A DNA stretch of 64,000 nucleotides from JAAGZL01 sp050291725 (GTDB taxonomy: Bacteria > Pseudomonadota > Gammaproteobacteria > Chromatiales > Chromatiaceae), in contig JBNKKH010000017.1 of assembly GCA_050291725.1 (NCBI GenBank), positions 1-64,000 on the forward strand, given 5' to 3'. The translations under genes and the position numbers were made by a program. Each line of letters begins with the position of its first letter. Within the stretch, counting starts at the first letter, position 1. The notes below the pieces were generated by a model. That model saw only the letters and a list, made by a program, of their open reading frames with translations. It ran no database searches and had not been told where the DNA came from. Positions 8,340 through 16,946 of this stretch are shown piece by piece.

Positions 8340-8999
8340 CTAGTCAATATTCAACCAAGCCGGAAGCTCTCTAATATCGTCGAGACACCCCAACGGGTCT
8401 GATTTCATCAAACGTTCATAGGTATGGCTACCATAACTAACGGCAAGCCTATGTGCCCCAGCATTAACTGCCATCTGCATATCATATTCAGTATCACCAA
8501 TCATCAGGGTCTCTTCCCCAATTACCCCCATCTCATCCATAATTTGCAGCAACATATCTGGATTTGGTTTGGAAAAGCTCTCATCTGCACACCTGGAGGT
8601 ATGAAACAGATCACCCAGGCCAGTATATTCCAAAACCCTATCAAGCCCGGACCTTCCCTTGCCGGTTGCTACCGCCATAAGATAATCCCTTCCAGCAATT
8701 TCACGCAGGGTATCTTCCGCGCCCTGGAACAGCGGTGAAGGTTTGCGTCTGTGATCGAGAAAGTGCACCCGGTAGCGCTCCACAACATTCCATATCTGGC
8801 CATCATCAATGCCAGGGAACATCTCTGTTACTGCCTCTTTTAGACCAAGTCCTATAATGTTTCTGACAGTATCGTCACTGGGTATTTCCAAACCCAGGTC
8901 TTTAGCAGCCTCCCGTACGCACTCAATAATATTATCCGCAGAATCCATTATGGTTCCGTCCCAGTCAAACACCAGAAGCTTAAATTGAGTTCTATTCAT
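8340..8999 (-). CDS. HAD-superfamily phosphatase (phosphoglycolate phosphatase-like)
   Basis: A HAD subfamily IA hydrolase of 219 residues. Motif I is FDWDGTIMDS (both aspartates present), motif II the T in AVATGKGRSG, motif III Lys in SKPNPD, and motif IV GDTEYDMQMA. The cap lies between residues 17 and 85. The closest named relatives are Gph-type phosphatases, but the true substrate of this rluC-linked group is not settled. Its ATG overlaps the rluC stop by 4 nt (ATGA), which implies translational coupling, and sppA follows after 15 nt. Confidence 0.9.
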   Translation of the reverse strand: MNRTQFKLLVFDWDGTIMDSADNIIECVREAAKDLGLEIPSDDTVRNIIGLGLKEAVTEMFPGIDDGQIWNVVERYRVHFLDHRRKPSPLFQGAEDTLREIAGRDYLMAVATGKGRSGLDRVLEYTGLGDLFHTSRCADESFSKPNPDMLLQIMDEMGVIGEETLMIGDTEYDMQMAVNAGAHRLAVSYGSHTYERLMKSDPLGCLDDIRELPAWLNID

Positions 9000-9949
9000 T
9001 TTCTTAATTTAGCCAACAACTGTTCCAAAGCAGGTTCCAGCGGTGCCTCAACTTTGAGCCTACCAACATCTTCTACCCAGTCAAAACTTAGAGATTTAGC
9101 ATGAAGAAACAGTCGTTTCAAACCCTGTTTTTTCATATTGCGATTAGCAGATTGATCTCCATATTTTTCATCTCCCAGGATTGGCGTTCCTAAGTAGGCC
9201 AGATGGACGCGTAGCTGATGAGTCCGCCCAGTTAACAGCTCCGCTTCGACCAGGGTAGAGTTGGAAAAACGCTCTATCACCTTAAATTTTGTTTTTGCCG
9301 TTTTCCCGTCAGGATCTACTCGCACCACCCTTTCTCCTCCTTGCAGCTGATTCTTGGCGAGGGGTGCATCCACTGTCTCACGGTCATTATCCCAACGACC
9401 AGCTACCAGAGCCACATATCTTTTATCGACTCCACTACCACGCAGCAGTTCATGTAGAGTGCGCAGGGCGCTTCTCCGTCTTGTAATCATCAGACAGCCT
9501 GAGGTGTCACGATCCAGCCTGTGCACCAACTCCAGCTGATTCTCTTCAGGCCTGAGGGTGCGTACCGCCTCAATTACTCCAAACTTAAGGCCACTGCCAC
9601 CATGCACGGCCAGCCCAGATGGCTTGTTTAAAACCAACAATCGTTTGTCTTCATACAAAATGGAGTGTTGCAGCTGATCAAGAATACGCGTACCGGGGGC
9701 TATAGATGGCTCTTTTTCTGCCACGCGAATAGGTGGTATTCGCACAATATCCCCCTGTTGTAAACGATAACTGACCTTAGCTCTGCCCTTATTTACCCGC
9801 ACCTCACCCTTGCGCACTATGCGATAGACACGACTTTTAGGGACCCCTTTAAGCTGAGTCAGCAGGAAGTTGTCCAATCTTTGGCCAGCATAGCCCTCTT
9901 CTACCTCAACCTGTCTCACAGGATATGATTTTTCTTTATTTTCCGACAT
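8996..9949 (-). CDS. rluC: 23S rRNA pseudouridine synthase RluC
   Basis: RluC isomerises uridines 955, 2504 and 2580 (E. coli numbering) in 23S rRNA. The protein has an N-terminal S4 RNA-binding domain (GQRLDNFLL to GDIVRIPP, about residues 20-80) and the RluA-type catalytic core with the active-site Asp in HRLDRDTSG. GRTHQLRVHL closes the active site. The frame opens upstream at a GTG (10009), but the ATG at 9949 gives MSENKEKSYP and 317 residues, close to the family length. Neither start has a clear ribosome site. It is divergent from rne, an arrangement conserved in gammaproteobacteria. Confidence 0.93.
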   Translation of the reverse strand: MSENKEKSYPVRQVEVEEGYAGQRLDNFLLTQLKGVPKSRVYRIVRKGEVRVNKGRAKVSYRLQQGDIVRIPPIRVAEKEPSIAPGTRILDQLQHSILYEDKRLLVLNKPSGLAVHGGSGLKFGVIEAVRTLRPEENQLELVHRLDRDTSGCLMITRRRSALRTLHELLRGSGVDKRYVALVAGRWDNDRETVDAPLAKNQLQGGERVVRVDPDGKTAKTKFKVIERFSNSTLVEAELLTGRTHQLRVHLAYLGTPILGDEKYGDQSANRNMKKQGLKRLFLHAKSLSFDWVEDVGRLKVEAPLEPALEQLLAKLRK

Positions 9950-10041
9950 TTGCACATGATAACAGGTCGTAGCCAATTGATGCGGTAGATTAAGGCTGTT
10001 ATTATCCACTATTGACTATTAGTAGTGCATGATTTAAAGCT

Positions 10042-10070
10042 TTAATCTAACAATGCCCTATAGTTATAAT
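10042..10070 (+). promoter_or_regulatory. candidate rne promoter
   Basis: A perfect TATAAT lies at 10065-10070 with a weak TTAATC 17 nt upstream (10042-10047). Transcription from about 10077 would give a leader near 380 nt, similar in length to the autoregulatory rne leader of E. coli (about 360 nt). The -35 is poor, so this is moderate support only. Confidence 0.5.
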
Positions 10071-10156
10071 AAAGAAGCAAACATATAGCAGCTTTTCATG
10101 CAAAGATTGCTTCAAGTTTTAAGATTATCGGCGCAGCCATGACAAAAGTAGCGCCC

Positions 10157-10347
10157 GACCAGGACACCGAAGTTTTTGCACAAATAAAGTGCAAAACTTA
10201 CGACCCTGGTCAAACGGCAACCCGCATAAATTCCGGGTTATAAACAAATTAACAGTTTGCCACAACAAGGCGGCAAAAATCGGTACCAGAGGAGCAGTAA
10301 ACTCTCCTCCTGCAGTAGTGTTGCTGACGAGACCAATACAGATTGGT
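10157..10347 (+). promoter_or_regulatory. structured 5' leader of rne
   Basis: Four hairpins can be drawn. GACCAGG (10157-10163) pairs with CCTGGTC (10205-10211), enclosing TTTTGCAC/GTGCAAAA (10174-10181 and 10189-10196). AACCCG/CGGGTT occupies 10219-10239, GAGGAG/CTCCTC 10289-10309, and ACCAAT/ATTGGT 10332-10347. In E. coli the rne leader folds into hairpins bound by RNase E, which then cleaves its own mRNA. The same logic is inferred here from position and structure, not from sequence identity. Confidence 0.5.
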
Positions 10348-10458
10348 ATTCCAGCGCAGTCCGATACATTCCCACAAGGAATCCGCCTTATCCCTGCAGC
10401 CTCAATATTCTGTAACATATTGAGAAACAGGCAGTTATGGCACATAAAAGGATTACAA

Positions 10459-13317
10459 ATGAAACGTATGCTGATTAACGCAACTCAGCCTGAAGAGTTG
10501 CGCGTGGCCATAGTTGATGGCCAAAAACTCCACAACCTCGACATTGAAAGCTCTGGTCGAGAGCAGAAAAAATCTAATGTATACAAGGCGCGCATAACCA
10601 GGGTTGAACCAAGCCTGGAGGCGGTCTTTGTCGATTTCGGATCAGAACGCCACGGCTTCCTACCTCTTAAAGAGATATCTCGTATCTACTTCTCCGAGAG
10701 TGCAGCCAAATCCAGTGGCAGAGTCAATATCAGAGAGGCGGTCAAAGAGGGTCAAGAGTTAATCGTCCAAGTGGAAAAGGAAGAGCGCGGCAATAAAGGC
10801 GCTGCTCTTACTACCTTCATCTCACTGGCTGGGCGCTATCTGGTACTTATCCCAAACAACCCGCGTGCCGGAGGGGTTTCCCGCCGTATTGAGGGCAATG
10901 ACCGGACTGAACTACGTGAAGCCATGAGTCACCTGACTATTCCTGATGGAATGGGACTAATCGTTCGCACCGCTGGAGTTGGCAAAAGCAAAGATGAGTT
11001 GCAGTGGGATCTGGACTACCTGCTCCAGCTCTGGTCCGCAATTGATAGCTCTGCTAAAGAGAAGAAAGCACCCTTCCTTATCTATCAGGAAAGCAACGTA
11101 ATCATCCGTTCTATTCGTGATTACCTGCGCGGCGACATAAGCGAGATCGTGATTGATCACCCAGATGTTCACAAAGAGGCCACTGAATTTATCCAACAGG
11201 TGATGCCACAGAACCTGAAAAAGCTGCGCATCTATCAGGATGAAGTGCCACTTTTCACCAGGTACCAGATAGAGAGCCAGATTGAAACAGCGTTTCAGCG
11301 TGAGGTGCGCCTCCCTTCTGGCGGATCCATAGTAATAGATCATACCGAAGCCCTTACCTCAGTGGATATAAACTCCGCCCGCGCCACCAAGGGATCAAAC
11401 ATTGAAGACACTGCTTTCAACACCAATCTGGAGGCAGCTGATGAAGTTGCCCGCCAACTACGGTTGCGCGACATGGGTGGTCTGTTTGTAATTGATTTCA
11501 TCGATATGGGCCCATCTAGAAACCAGCGCGCAGTAGAGAACAAATTAAAAGATGCTATGAAGGAGGATCGCGCCCGAGTACAGATTGGTCGCATTTCTCG
11601 CTTCGGCCTGCTGGAGATGTCTCGTCAAAGATTGCGCCCTTCCCTAGGAGAATCGAGCCAGTTGGTCTGCCCTCGCTGTAAAGGACACGGCTTTATACGT
11701 GGCGTGGAGTCTCTTGCACTATCAGTTTTGCGCGTAATTGAAGAAGAGGCTATGAAGGAGAACACCTCGCGCATAATTGCCCAGTTACCGGTTGATGTAG
11801 CCACATTCCTGCTAAATGAGAAGCGTGATGCTATCCATGAAATAGAAAACCGTCAGTCGGTTGATGTGATTCTGATACCCAACAAACATTTTGAAACACC
11901 AAACTATGAGATAGAGCGCATCCGTAGTCAGGATTTACACGAGCATAACTCCGAAACCGCTAGTTATGAGATGACGGCTGAACCTGAGACGAATGTTCCT
12001 GATCATGTAAAGCAAAAAGAGTTTAAGAGTGAAGAACCTGCGGTAAAACAGATCAGTCATACCGCCCCAGCTCCTACGCCTGTAGCGAAAGAGAAAGAGA
12101 AAGAACAGGAGACAGCTCCAAAGAAACCTGGGTTATTGAAACGCATTGTATCGGTGTTTATTAGCGAAGATAGCGCAGATAACGCAGATAACGCAGCAGA
12201 ACAGCAACAAGAAGAAAAACCGAAGTCACAAAATCAGCAAAAACGCGATGGACGTAACAAATCCAACGGGAGAGGTCGTAGCCCCTCTAATCGCACTAGA
12301 CGCGATCGCTCAAACAGACAAAATGACAAGAGCTCTGAGCCTAACCAAAATGGTGGCAACAAAGGCAATGTAAGTAAAGAGCAGGTCAAGCCAAATGACA
12401 TGGCGAAAAAACAGCCGGAAGCAAATAGCAAAGATGACGAAAGCAAGTCAGGTGAACAGCAAAAACGTGCCTCTGGAAATCGCCGCGGACGCCGTGGTGG
12501 ACGCAGACGCCGTGGTCGCAACAATCAGGCTCAGTCTGCAAACGGCTCTAATCAACAGCAGCAGAACTCCGATGAGAAAGCAGTAGAACAACCAGCAACT
12601 GATGCCAACAAATCTGAGGAGCACAAACAGAGTCATAATAATCAGGATCACTCTGCAAACAGCTCTAATCAACAGCAGCAGAGCCCTAATGAGAATGCAG
12701 CAGAACAACCAGCAGCTGATGCTAACAAATCTGATGCGCGCAAACAGAGTGGACGTCGTAGAGGCCAGCGCAGACCGCGTGCCGAGCAGAATGAAAACCG
12801 GGATAGTACTGCTAAGCCCGCTGCCCAGGATACAACCCAATCCACTGCCGAAACAAAACCTGATATCAAGCCGGTCGAGAAGGTAAAACAGGATACCACT
12901 GCAGCCAAATCAGTTGAGACAAAGAGCGAGCAGAAGCCAGCACCTAAGTTGGTGGAAACCAAGCCACAACCAAAGCCTGTACAAACTGCCGCGCCACAAC
13001 AAGAACCAGCAAAACCTGCTGAGTTAAAAGCGGTGCCAAAACAACCAGCTAGCCAGGAATCAAAACCTAAGAGCATTGATAAACCAGCTCCAAAGCTGGT
13101 TGAAACCAAGCCACAACCAAAGCCGGTTGCAAGCGCAGAACCAAAACAGGAGCCTCAGGCTAAACCGAAAGCAGTTGAGAACAAGGAGACACAGAAACCT
13201 GTAGCTAGCACCCCTCCTAAACAGGATACTCAACCCAAGCCTGAACCACAGCTGGTTGAGACAAAAAAGAAGGACGATAAACCTGACGCTCCGCCTACAA
13301 CTGGAAGTAATAGCTAA
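10459..13317 (+). CDS. rne: ribonuclease E
   Basis: RNase E is the main mRNA-decay and RNA-processing endonuclease and the scaffold of the degradosome. The 952-residue product starts MKRMLINATQPEELR with AAAGGA 7 nt upstream. The open frame continues 270 nt further upstream, but that part is leader. The S1 domain spans about residues 35-120 and the catalytic core about 210-400 (DINSARATKGSN, VIDFIDM). The Zn-link CPRCKGHG is near residue 405. Beyond about residue 520 the chain is low-complexity: Arg-rich patches (RRGRRGGRRRRG) that should bind RNA, a duplicated Gln/Asn-rich unit, and a Lys-Pro-Glu tail with repeated KLVETKPQPKP. Amphipathic or partner-binding microdomains were not identified. 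Confidence 0.96.
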   Translation: MKRMLINATQPEELRVAIVDGQKLHNLDIESSGREQKKSNVYKARITRVEPSLEAVFVDFGSERHGFLPLKEISRIYFSESAAKSSGRVNIREAVKEGQELIVQVEKEERGNKGAALTTFISLAGRYLVLIPNNPRAGGVSRRIEGNDRTELREAMSHLTIPDGMGLIVRTAGVGKSKDELQWDLDYLLQLWSAIDSSAKEKKAPFLIYQESNVIIRSIRDYLRGDISEIVIDHPDVHKEATEFIQQVMPQNLKKLRIYQDEVPLFTRYQIESQIETAFQREVRLPSGGSIVIDHTEALTSVDINSARATKGSNIEDTAFNTNLEAADEVARQLRLRDMGGLFVIDFIDMGPSRNQRAVENKLKDAMKEDRARVQIGRISRFGLLEMSRQRLRPSLGESSQLVCPRCKGHGFIRGVESLALSVLRVIEEEAMKENTSRIIAQLPVDVATFLLNEKRDAIHEIENRQSVDVILIPNKHFETPNYEIERIRSQDLHEHNSETASYEMTAEPETNVPDHVKQKEFKSEEPAVKQISHTAPAPTPVAKEKEKEQETAPKKPGLLKRIVSVFISEDSADNADNAAEQQQEEKPKSQNQQKRDGRNKSNGRGRSPSNRTRRDRSNRQNDKSSEPNQNGGNKGNVSKEQVKPNDMAKKQPEANSKDDESKSGEQQKRASGNRRGRRGGRRRRGRNNQAQSANGSNQQQQNSDEKAVEQPATDANKSEEHKQSHNNQDHSANSSNQQQQSPNENAAEQPAADANKSDARKQSGRRRGQRRPRAEQNENRDSTAKPAAQDTTQSTAETKPDIKPVEKVKQDTTAAKSVETKSEQKPAPKLVETKPQPKPVQTAAPQQEPAKPAELKAVPKQPASQESKPKSIDKPAPKLVETKPQPKPVASAEPKQEPQAKPKAVENKETQKPVASTPPKQDTQPKPEPQLVETKKKDDKPDAPPTTGSNS
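12523..12756 (+). repeat. 117-bp tandem duplication inside rne
   Basis: Two units of 117 bp (39 codons) start at 12523 and 12640 with AATCAGG and share ctctaatcaacagcagcag, gcagaacaaccagca and aaatctga segments. Both encode a Gln/Asn/Ser-rich stretch between two Arg-rich patches, which fits recent in-frame duplication in a disordered tail. Confidence 0.8.
12934..13127 (+). repeat. direct repeat encoding KLVETKPQPKP in the rne tail
   Basis: Nearly identical 47-nt segments at 12934-12980 and 13081-13127 both encode KPAPKLVETKPQPKPV, 49 codons apart, in the Lys/Pro/Glu-rich C-terminus of RNase E. Confidence 0.75.
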
Positions 13318-13331
13318 CTGCCCTCATCCCA

Positions 13332-13357
13332 CCCTCTCCCCCAAGGGAGAGGGTTTT
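13332..13357 (+). terminator. rho-independent terminator of rne
   Basis: A perfect 9-bp stem, CCCTCTCCC (13332-13340) with GGGAGAGGG (13345-13353), encloses a CCAA loop and is followed by TTTT. It starts 15 nt after the rne stop. The T run lies only on the plus strand. Confidence 0.8.
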
Positions 13358-13361
13358 GGGG

Positions 13362-13853
13362 CTAAACTTTATGCCGCGATCGAATATCCTCTAACAGACC
13401 GGCTGATGCAATCTGCACCATATTAAACACCCGCTCAAAACCGCCCTTGCCACCATAGTAAGGATCTGGCACCTCTTCATCATCCAGCTCTGGGGCAAAA
13501 TCTAAAAAGAGATAGAGCCTCTCTTCCATATCTTTGGGGCAAATCGTCTTAAGGTTGCGGTAGTTATCCCTATCCATGGCCAGGATATAATTAAAACGAT
13601 GGAAGTCATCACGCTCAGCACGACGCGCCCGTTGATAACTCAAATCAACTCCGTGAGCCAACGCGGTTTTTTGTGAACGCACATCAGGCTGTTCGCCCAC
13701 ATGATAGGCATGGGTGCCAGCAGAATCGACCTGTATAACATCAGATAAGCCCTTGGCCTTCACTAGAGCTTCAAACACACCGTGTGCTGTGGGTGAACGG
13801 CAGATATTGCCCATACAGACGAAGAGAACCTTTATTGTTTTTGTACCTTCCAT
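13362..13853 (-). CDS. low-molecular-weight protein tyrosine phosphatase
   Basis: The 163-residue LMW-PTP has the P-loop CMGNICRS at residues 13-20 (nucleophile Cys13, Arg19) close to the N-terminus and the general-acid Asp in VPDPYYGG. Members dephosphorylate tyrosine on envelope polysaccharide kinases or other proteins, but no partner kinase is in the window. It is the last gene of the lpxK-kdsB run, starting 5 nt after kdsB, and converges with rne. In pseudomonads, from memory, murB separates the two; here it does not. Confidence 0.93.
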   Translation of the reverse strand: MEGTKTIKVLFVCMGNICRSPTAHGVFEALVKAKGLSDVIQVDSAGTHAYHVGEQPDVRSQKTALAHGVDLSYQRARRAERDDFHRFNYILAMDRDNYRNLKTICPKDMEERLYLFLDFAPELDDEEVPDPYYGGKGGFERVFNMVQIASAGLLEDIRSRHKV

Positions 13854-13858
13854 ATTGG

Positions 13859-14623
13859 TTAAGCGAGGCTAGCGAAAAAACCTCGAACCCGCTCCAGATC
13901 ATCCTCCGTATCAATGCCATGACCGGGCTCCTGCTCAGCTACGCTTACATGGATACAGCCCCCATGGGACAAAACCCGCAACTGTTCCAGCGACTCAGCC
14001 TGCTCCAGCGCTGAAGGCGGTAGGTTTATGTATTTTTCTAGATAGCCAGCACGGTAGGCGTAGAGGCCAATGTGTCTGGCAAAATTGGCGTCCTGTGGTA
14101 ATGAGTTGCTCTGGTTAGCAAACTCATCTCTATGCCAAGGTATTGGTGCGCGACTAAAGTAGAGGGCATAGCCAGCAGCATCTGTAACCACTTTAACCAC
14201 GTTAGGATCAAATAGCTGCTCACGCTCTCTTATTGGTGTGGATAACGTAGTGATATCTGCCCTGGCATGATTTTCCATATCTTGTGCCACCTGATCGGCT
14301 AGAGATGGTGGCATGGTGGGTTCATCGCCTTGAATATTTACCACTATAGAGTCGTCAGACCAGCCCATCGTTCGAACAACCTCAGCGATGCGATCAGTAC
14401 CACTGCGATGAGTGTCAGCAGTCATACAAACCTGAGCACCAAAGCCTGCTGCCGCTTCTTGGATACGCTGATCATCAGTAGCTATAACAACTGAGGATGC
14501 CTTGGATTCACAAGCATTCTCATATACTCGCTGAATCATGCTTTTACCGCCGATATCCAGTAACGGTTTTCCCGGTAGTCTAGTGGAAGCATAACGTGCT
14601 GGTATGACTACTTTGTAATCCAT
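13859..14623 (-). CDS. kdsB: 3-deoxy-manno-octulosonate cytidylyltransferase
   Basis: KdsB activates Kdo as CMP-Kdo for the inner core of lipopolysaccharide. The 254-residue protein opens VVIPARYASTRLPGKPL, the nucleotide-binding signature, followed by IATDDQRI, the TADTHRSGTDR motif, NIQGDEP and HIGLYAYRAGYL, all typical of the family. It lies 4 nt after the Trm112-like gene and 5 nt before the LMW-PTP gene, in the lpxK operon, so two steps of lipid A-Kdo assembly are encoded together. Confidence 0.97.
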   Translation of the reverse strand: MDYKVVIPARYASTRLPGKPLLDIGGKSMIQRVYENACESKASSVVIATDDQRIQEAAAGFGAQVCMTADTHRSGTDRIAEVVRTMGWSDDSIVVNIQGDEPTMPPSLADQVAQDMENHARADITTLSTPIREREQLFDPNVVKVVTDAAGYALYFSRAPIPWHRDEFANQSNSLPQDANFARHIGLYAYRAGYLEKYINLPPSALEQAESLEQLRVLSHGGCIHVSVAEQEPGHGIDTEDDLERVRGFFASLA

Positions 14624-14627
14624 TTAA

Positions 14628-14819
14628 TCAGGCATCCGGTACTTCTTCATCCGCCGGCAGGGCGCGCGCCTCATCCTCAAGCATTACGGGAATATCATCT
14701 CGAATTGGAAAAGCCAGCCTGTCGGCCTTACAGATCAACTCTTTTGCATCTTTCAGATAGACCAATTTACCCTTACATATGGGGCAGGCAAGAATATCCA
14801 GGAGTTTCTTATCCATCAA
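14628..14819 (-). CDS. Trm112-like small zinc-binding protein (YcaR family)
   Basis: A 63-residue protein beginning MDKKLLDILACPICKGKL, with the CPxC knuckle, a later Cys in LICKADRLAFPI and the conserved DIPVML segment. This matches the short Trm112/UPF0434 family that sits between lpxK and kdsB in many gammaproteobacteria. Its role there is unknown; Trm112 elsewhere activates methyltransferases. The start overlaps the lpxK stop by 11 nt. Only three Cys are visible, so metal binding is likely but unproven. Confidence 0.9.
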   Translation of the reverse strand: MMDKKLLDILACPICKGKLVYLKDAKELICKADRLAFPIRDDIPVMLEDEARALPADEEVPDA

Positions 14820-15795
14820 TCATGTCCTTCATCAGTTTGTTTATACGAACTGCAAACGTATCGTGCAGCTGTGCGTCTACCTGCACATACCAGTGATTTG
14901 GCTTGGCAAAACGCCTACATTTAACAGCATCTTTTTCTGTCATCAACAGAGGGGCATCTCCGGCTATTCTCAGATCATCCTCAGTATATTTATGATGATC
15001 CGGAAAACCTACCCTCTCTATTCTAATACCAGAATTTTCCAGCTGCCTAAAGAAGCGCTCCGGATTACCGATACCAGCCATAGCATAGATTGTTTGCTCG
15101 GATTTGAAGTCATCCAGCTTTCTAGTCTGTTTCGAATCCAACAGGTTAACCACTTTTACATTACCCAACTGCATAATAAAACGGCCAGGTCCGGTGGTGC
15201 CGTTAGATACAACCATATCCACACTTTTTAACCTACTTACATTTTCACGTAAGGGCCCAGCTGGCAGGCAATACTCATTACCAAATCCCCTCTCTCCATC
15301 AATAACCACGATTTCGACATCACGCCCCAAGGCATAATGCTGCAGACCATCATCGGAGATGATTACATCGCAATCAAGATAATGCTGTATAGCTAAAGCT
15401 GCTGCAACTCGATCTGGACCCACACTAACTGGGCATTGGGTCCTTTGGGCGATTAGAACCGGTTCATCGCCTACTGCGACAGGATCACTACCAGGCAGTA
15501 CCTGCTGCGGCCAATACTCCGCACTCCCCCCATACCCTCTGGAGATAATTCCCGGCTTGAGACCTTTCTCTTTGAAGTATTCGGCCAACCAAATCACCAG
15601 CGGCGTTTTGCCTGAACCACCTACGGTGATGTTCCCAACAACTACCACGGGGACGGATAGACGATGGGTTTTTAATATTTTCAGGCGATAAAGTAGACGC
15701 CGCAACCATACCAAGGAACAAAATAGCCAAGAAAGAGGTAATAACGCTAGCGCCGCGCCATTGCGATCCCACCATAACGATTCCAGCCGCTTCAC
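14809..15795 (-). CDS. lpxK: tetraacyldisaccharide 4'-kinase
   Basis: LpxK phosphorylates the 4' position of the lipid A precursor disaccharide at the inner face of the inner membrane. The product has 328 residues. An N-terminal hydrophobic helix (about 14-32) precedes the Walker A loop VGNITVGGSGKTPLV (about residue 53), followed by GYGG and the ISDDGLQHY motif. The start overlaps the exbD stop as ATGA, and the gene overlaps the Trm112-like gene downstream. Essential role and conserved place next to kdsB make the call firm. Confidence 0.96.
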   Translation of the reverse strand: MKRLESLWWDRNGAALALLPLSWLFCSLVWLRRLLYRLKILKTHRLSVPVVVVGNITVGGSGKTPLVIWLAEYFKEKGLKPGIISRGYGGSAEYWPQQVLPGSDPVAVGDEPVLIAQRTQCPVSVGPDRVAAALAIQHYLDCDVIISDDGLQHYALGRDVEIVVIDGERGFGNEYCLPAGPLRENVSRLKSVDMVVSNGTTGPGRFIMQLGNVKVVNLLDSKQTRKLDDFKSEQTIYAMAGIGNPERFFRQLENSGIRIERVGFPDHHKYTEDDLRIAGDAPLLMTEKDAVKCRRFAKPNHWYVQVDAQLHDTFAVRINKLMKDMIDG

Positions 15796-16217
15796 TTTTT
15801 ATCTACAGGCTGCCTTGCCGAAAATGTCATATTTACGAACCCTAACTGACTGGCAGCGTCCATCGCCCTTATTACCGCGTGGTGAGGAGTGTTTGCATCA
15901 GCAGAGATAATCACCGGCAGATCCCTCCGCTCCTTTACCGCTTTTTCTATGGCTCGCATCAGAGTATTCAACTCTGTGTTAATTACCTCTCTCTGATTGA
16001 CGTAGAAACGTCCGCTGGCGTCAATGGTGAGGTCGAGCACACTATCTTGCTTATCCCGTTCATCCTGGGTTGCGGCTTGAGGTAACTCAATCTTGATACG
16101 TGACTCTTTATCAAAGGTAGTCGAAACCATAAAGAAGATCAGCAACAGGAACACCACATCAATCAGTGGTGTCAGATTTAGCTCTGGCGACTCTTTGCGA
16201 TTAGATCGAAGATTCAT
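15792..16217 (-). CDS. exbD: ExbD/TolR-family biopolymer transport protein
   Basis: The 141-residue protein has a short cytoplasmic N-terminus, one membrane helix (LTPLIDVVFLLLIFFMVSTTF, split as TPLIDVVFLLLIFF and MVSTTF) and a periplasmic domain. The proton-carrying Asp is in PLIDVVF. ExbD works with ExbB as a proton-driven stator for TonB-type energy transfer. The gene follows exbB by 5 nt and overlaps lpxK by 4 nt. No tonB lies nearby. In this location, from memory, such pairs are conserved beside lpxK and may support envelope transport in general. Confidence 0.93.
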   Translation of the reverse strand: MNLRSNRKESPELNLTPLIDVVFLLLIFFMVSTTFDKESRIKIELPQAATQDERDKQDSVLDLTIDASGRFYVNQREVINTELNTLMRAIEKAVKERRDLPVIISADANTPHHAVIRAMDAASQLGFVNMTFSARQPVDKK

Positions 16218-16222
16218 CTAGT

Positions 16223-16837
16223 TTACTCCGACTCCCTTTCGCCCTGCATAACCTCAACCATTTTCAAGGCCTCCTCTTCCATTGCAACCACTAGGCGCTC
16301 CACTAATCCAGTAAAGTATCGATGAAACATAAGTGATGGTATGGCCACGGACAACCCAGATGCTGTGGTAATCAAGGCCTCTGATATACCTCCAGCCAGA
16401 ACAGTTGGATCGCCCACACCAACCAGCGTAATGGCGGAAAACACCTTGATCATTCCGATAACTGTTCCCAGCAGGCCCAGTAGTGGCGAAATAGAAGCTA
16501 TGGTTCCCAGAGTATTTAGATAGCGCTCAAGATCATGTACTACCTGATGTCCAACTTCTTCAATAGCCTCTTTCATGATCTCGCGGCCATGACTGCGGTT
16601 TACCAAAGCGGCAGCTAAAATACAGCCGAGTGGAGAGCTTATTTTCAGTGCCTCTGTATTTTCTGGAGTCATCTGCCCGTCACTGTGCACCTGCCAAACC
16701 TGGGATACCAGATTTTCCGGAACTACTCGCGATGGTCTAAGTGTCCATAAACGCTCGATAATTATGGCCATGGCCACCACCGAACACAGAATAATCGGCA
16801 GCATCAGCCAACCGCCAGAAATTACCAGTTCATACAT
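16223..16837 (-). CDS. exbB: ExbB/TolQ/MotA-family proton channel
   Basis: A 204-residue membrane protein with three predicted helices: residues 8-28 (GGWLMLPIILCSVVAMAIII), about 105-130 (TIASISPLLGLLGTVIGMIK) and about 148-170 (SEALITTASGLSVAIPSLMF). The TISPLLGLLGTVIGM and EALITTA.GL patterns are the ExbB/TolQ hallmarks. It forms the stator channel with the ExbD encoded directly after it. It follows comEC with a 109-nt gap, so it may have its own promoter. Confidence 0.93.
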   Translation of the reverse strand: MYELVISGGWLMLPIILCSVVAMAIIIERLWTLRPSRVVPENLVSQVWQVHSDGQMTPENTEALKISSPLGCILAAALVNRSHGREIMKEAIEEVGHQVVHDLERYLNTLGTIASISPLLGLLGTVIGMIKVFSAITLVGVGDPTVLAGGISEALITTASGLSVAIPSLMFHRYFTGLVERLVVAMEEEALKMVEVMQGERESE

Positions 16838-16946
16838 CCTAGATATCCTTTAACTGTTAGAGAAGCCTAGATATTTAAGGCTAATATTTTTCTTCTATCA
16901 TACTGCATTCGGGCGCCTTTCCAAAAGGGGACAAACAGGATTTTCA

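Noticed and set aside
10189..10458. Ninety extra N-terminal codons in frame with rne
   Set aside because: RNase E starts MKRMLINATQ at 10459 with a proper ribosome site, and the upstream part coincides with leader hairpins and has no homology.
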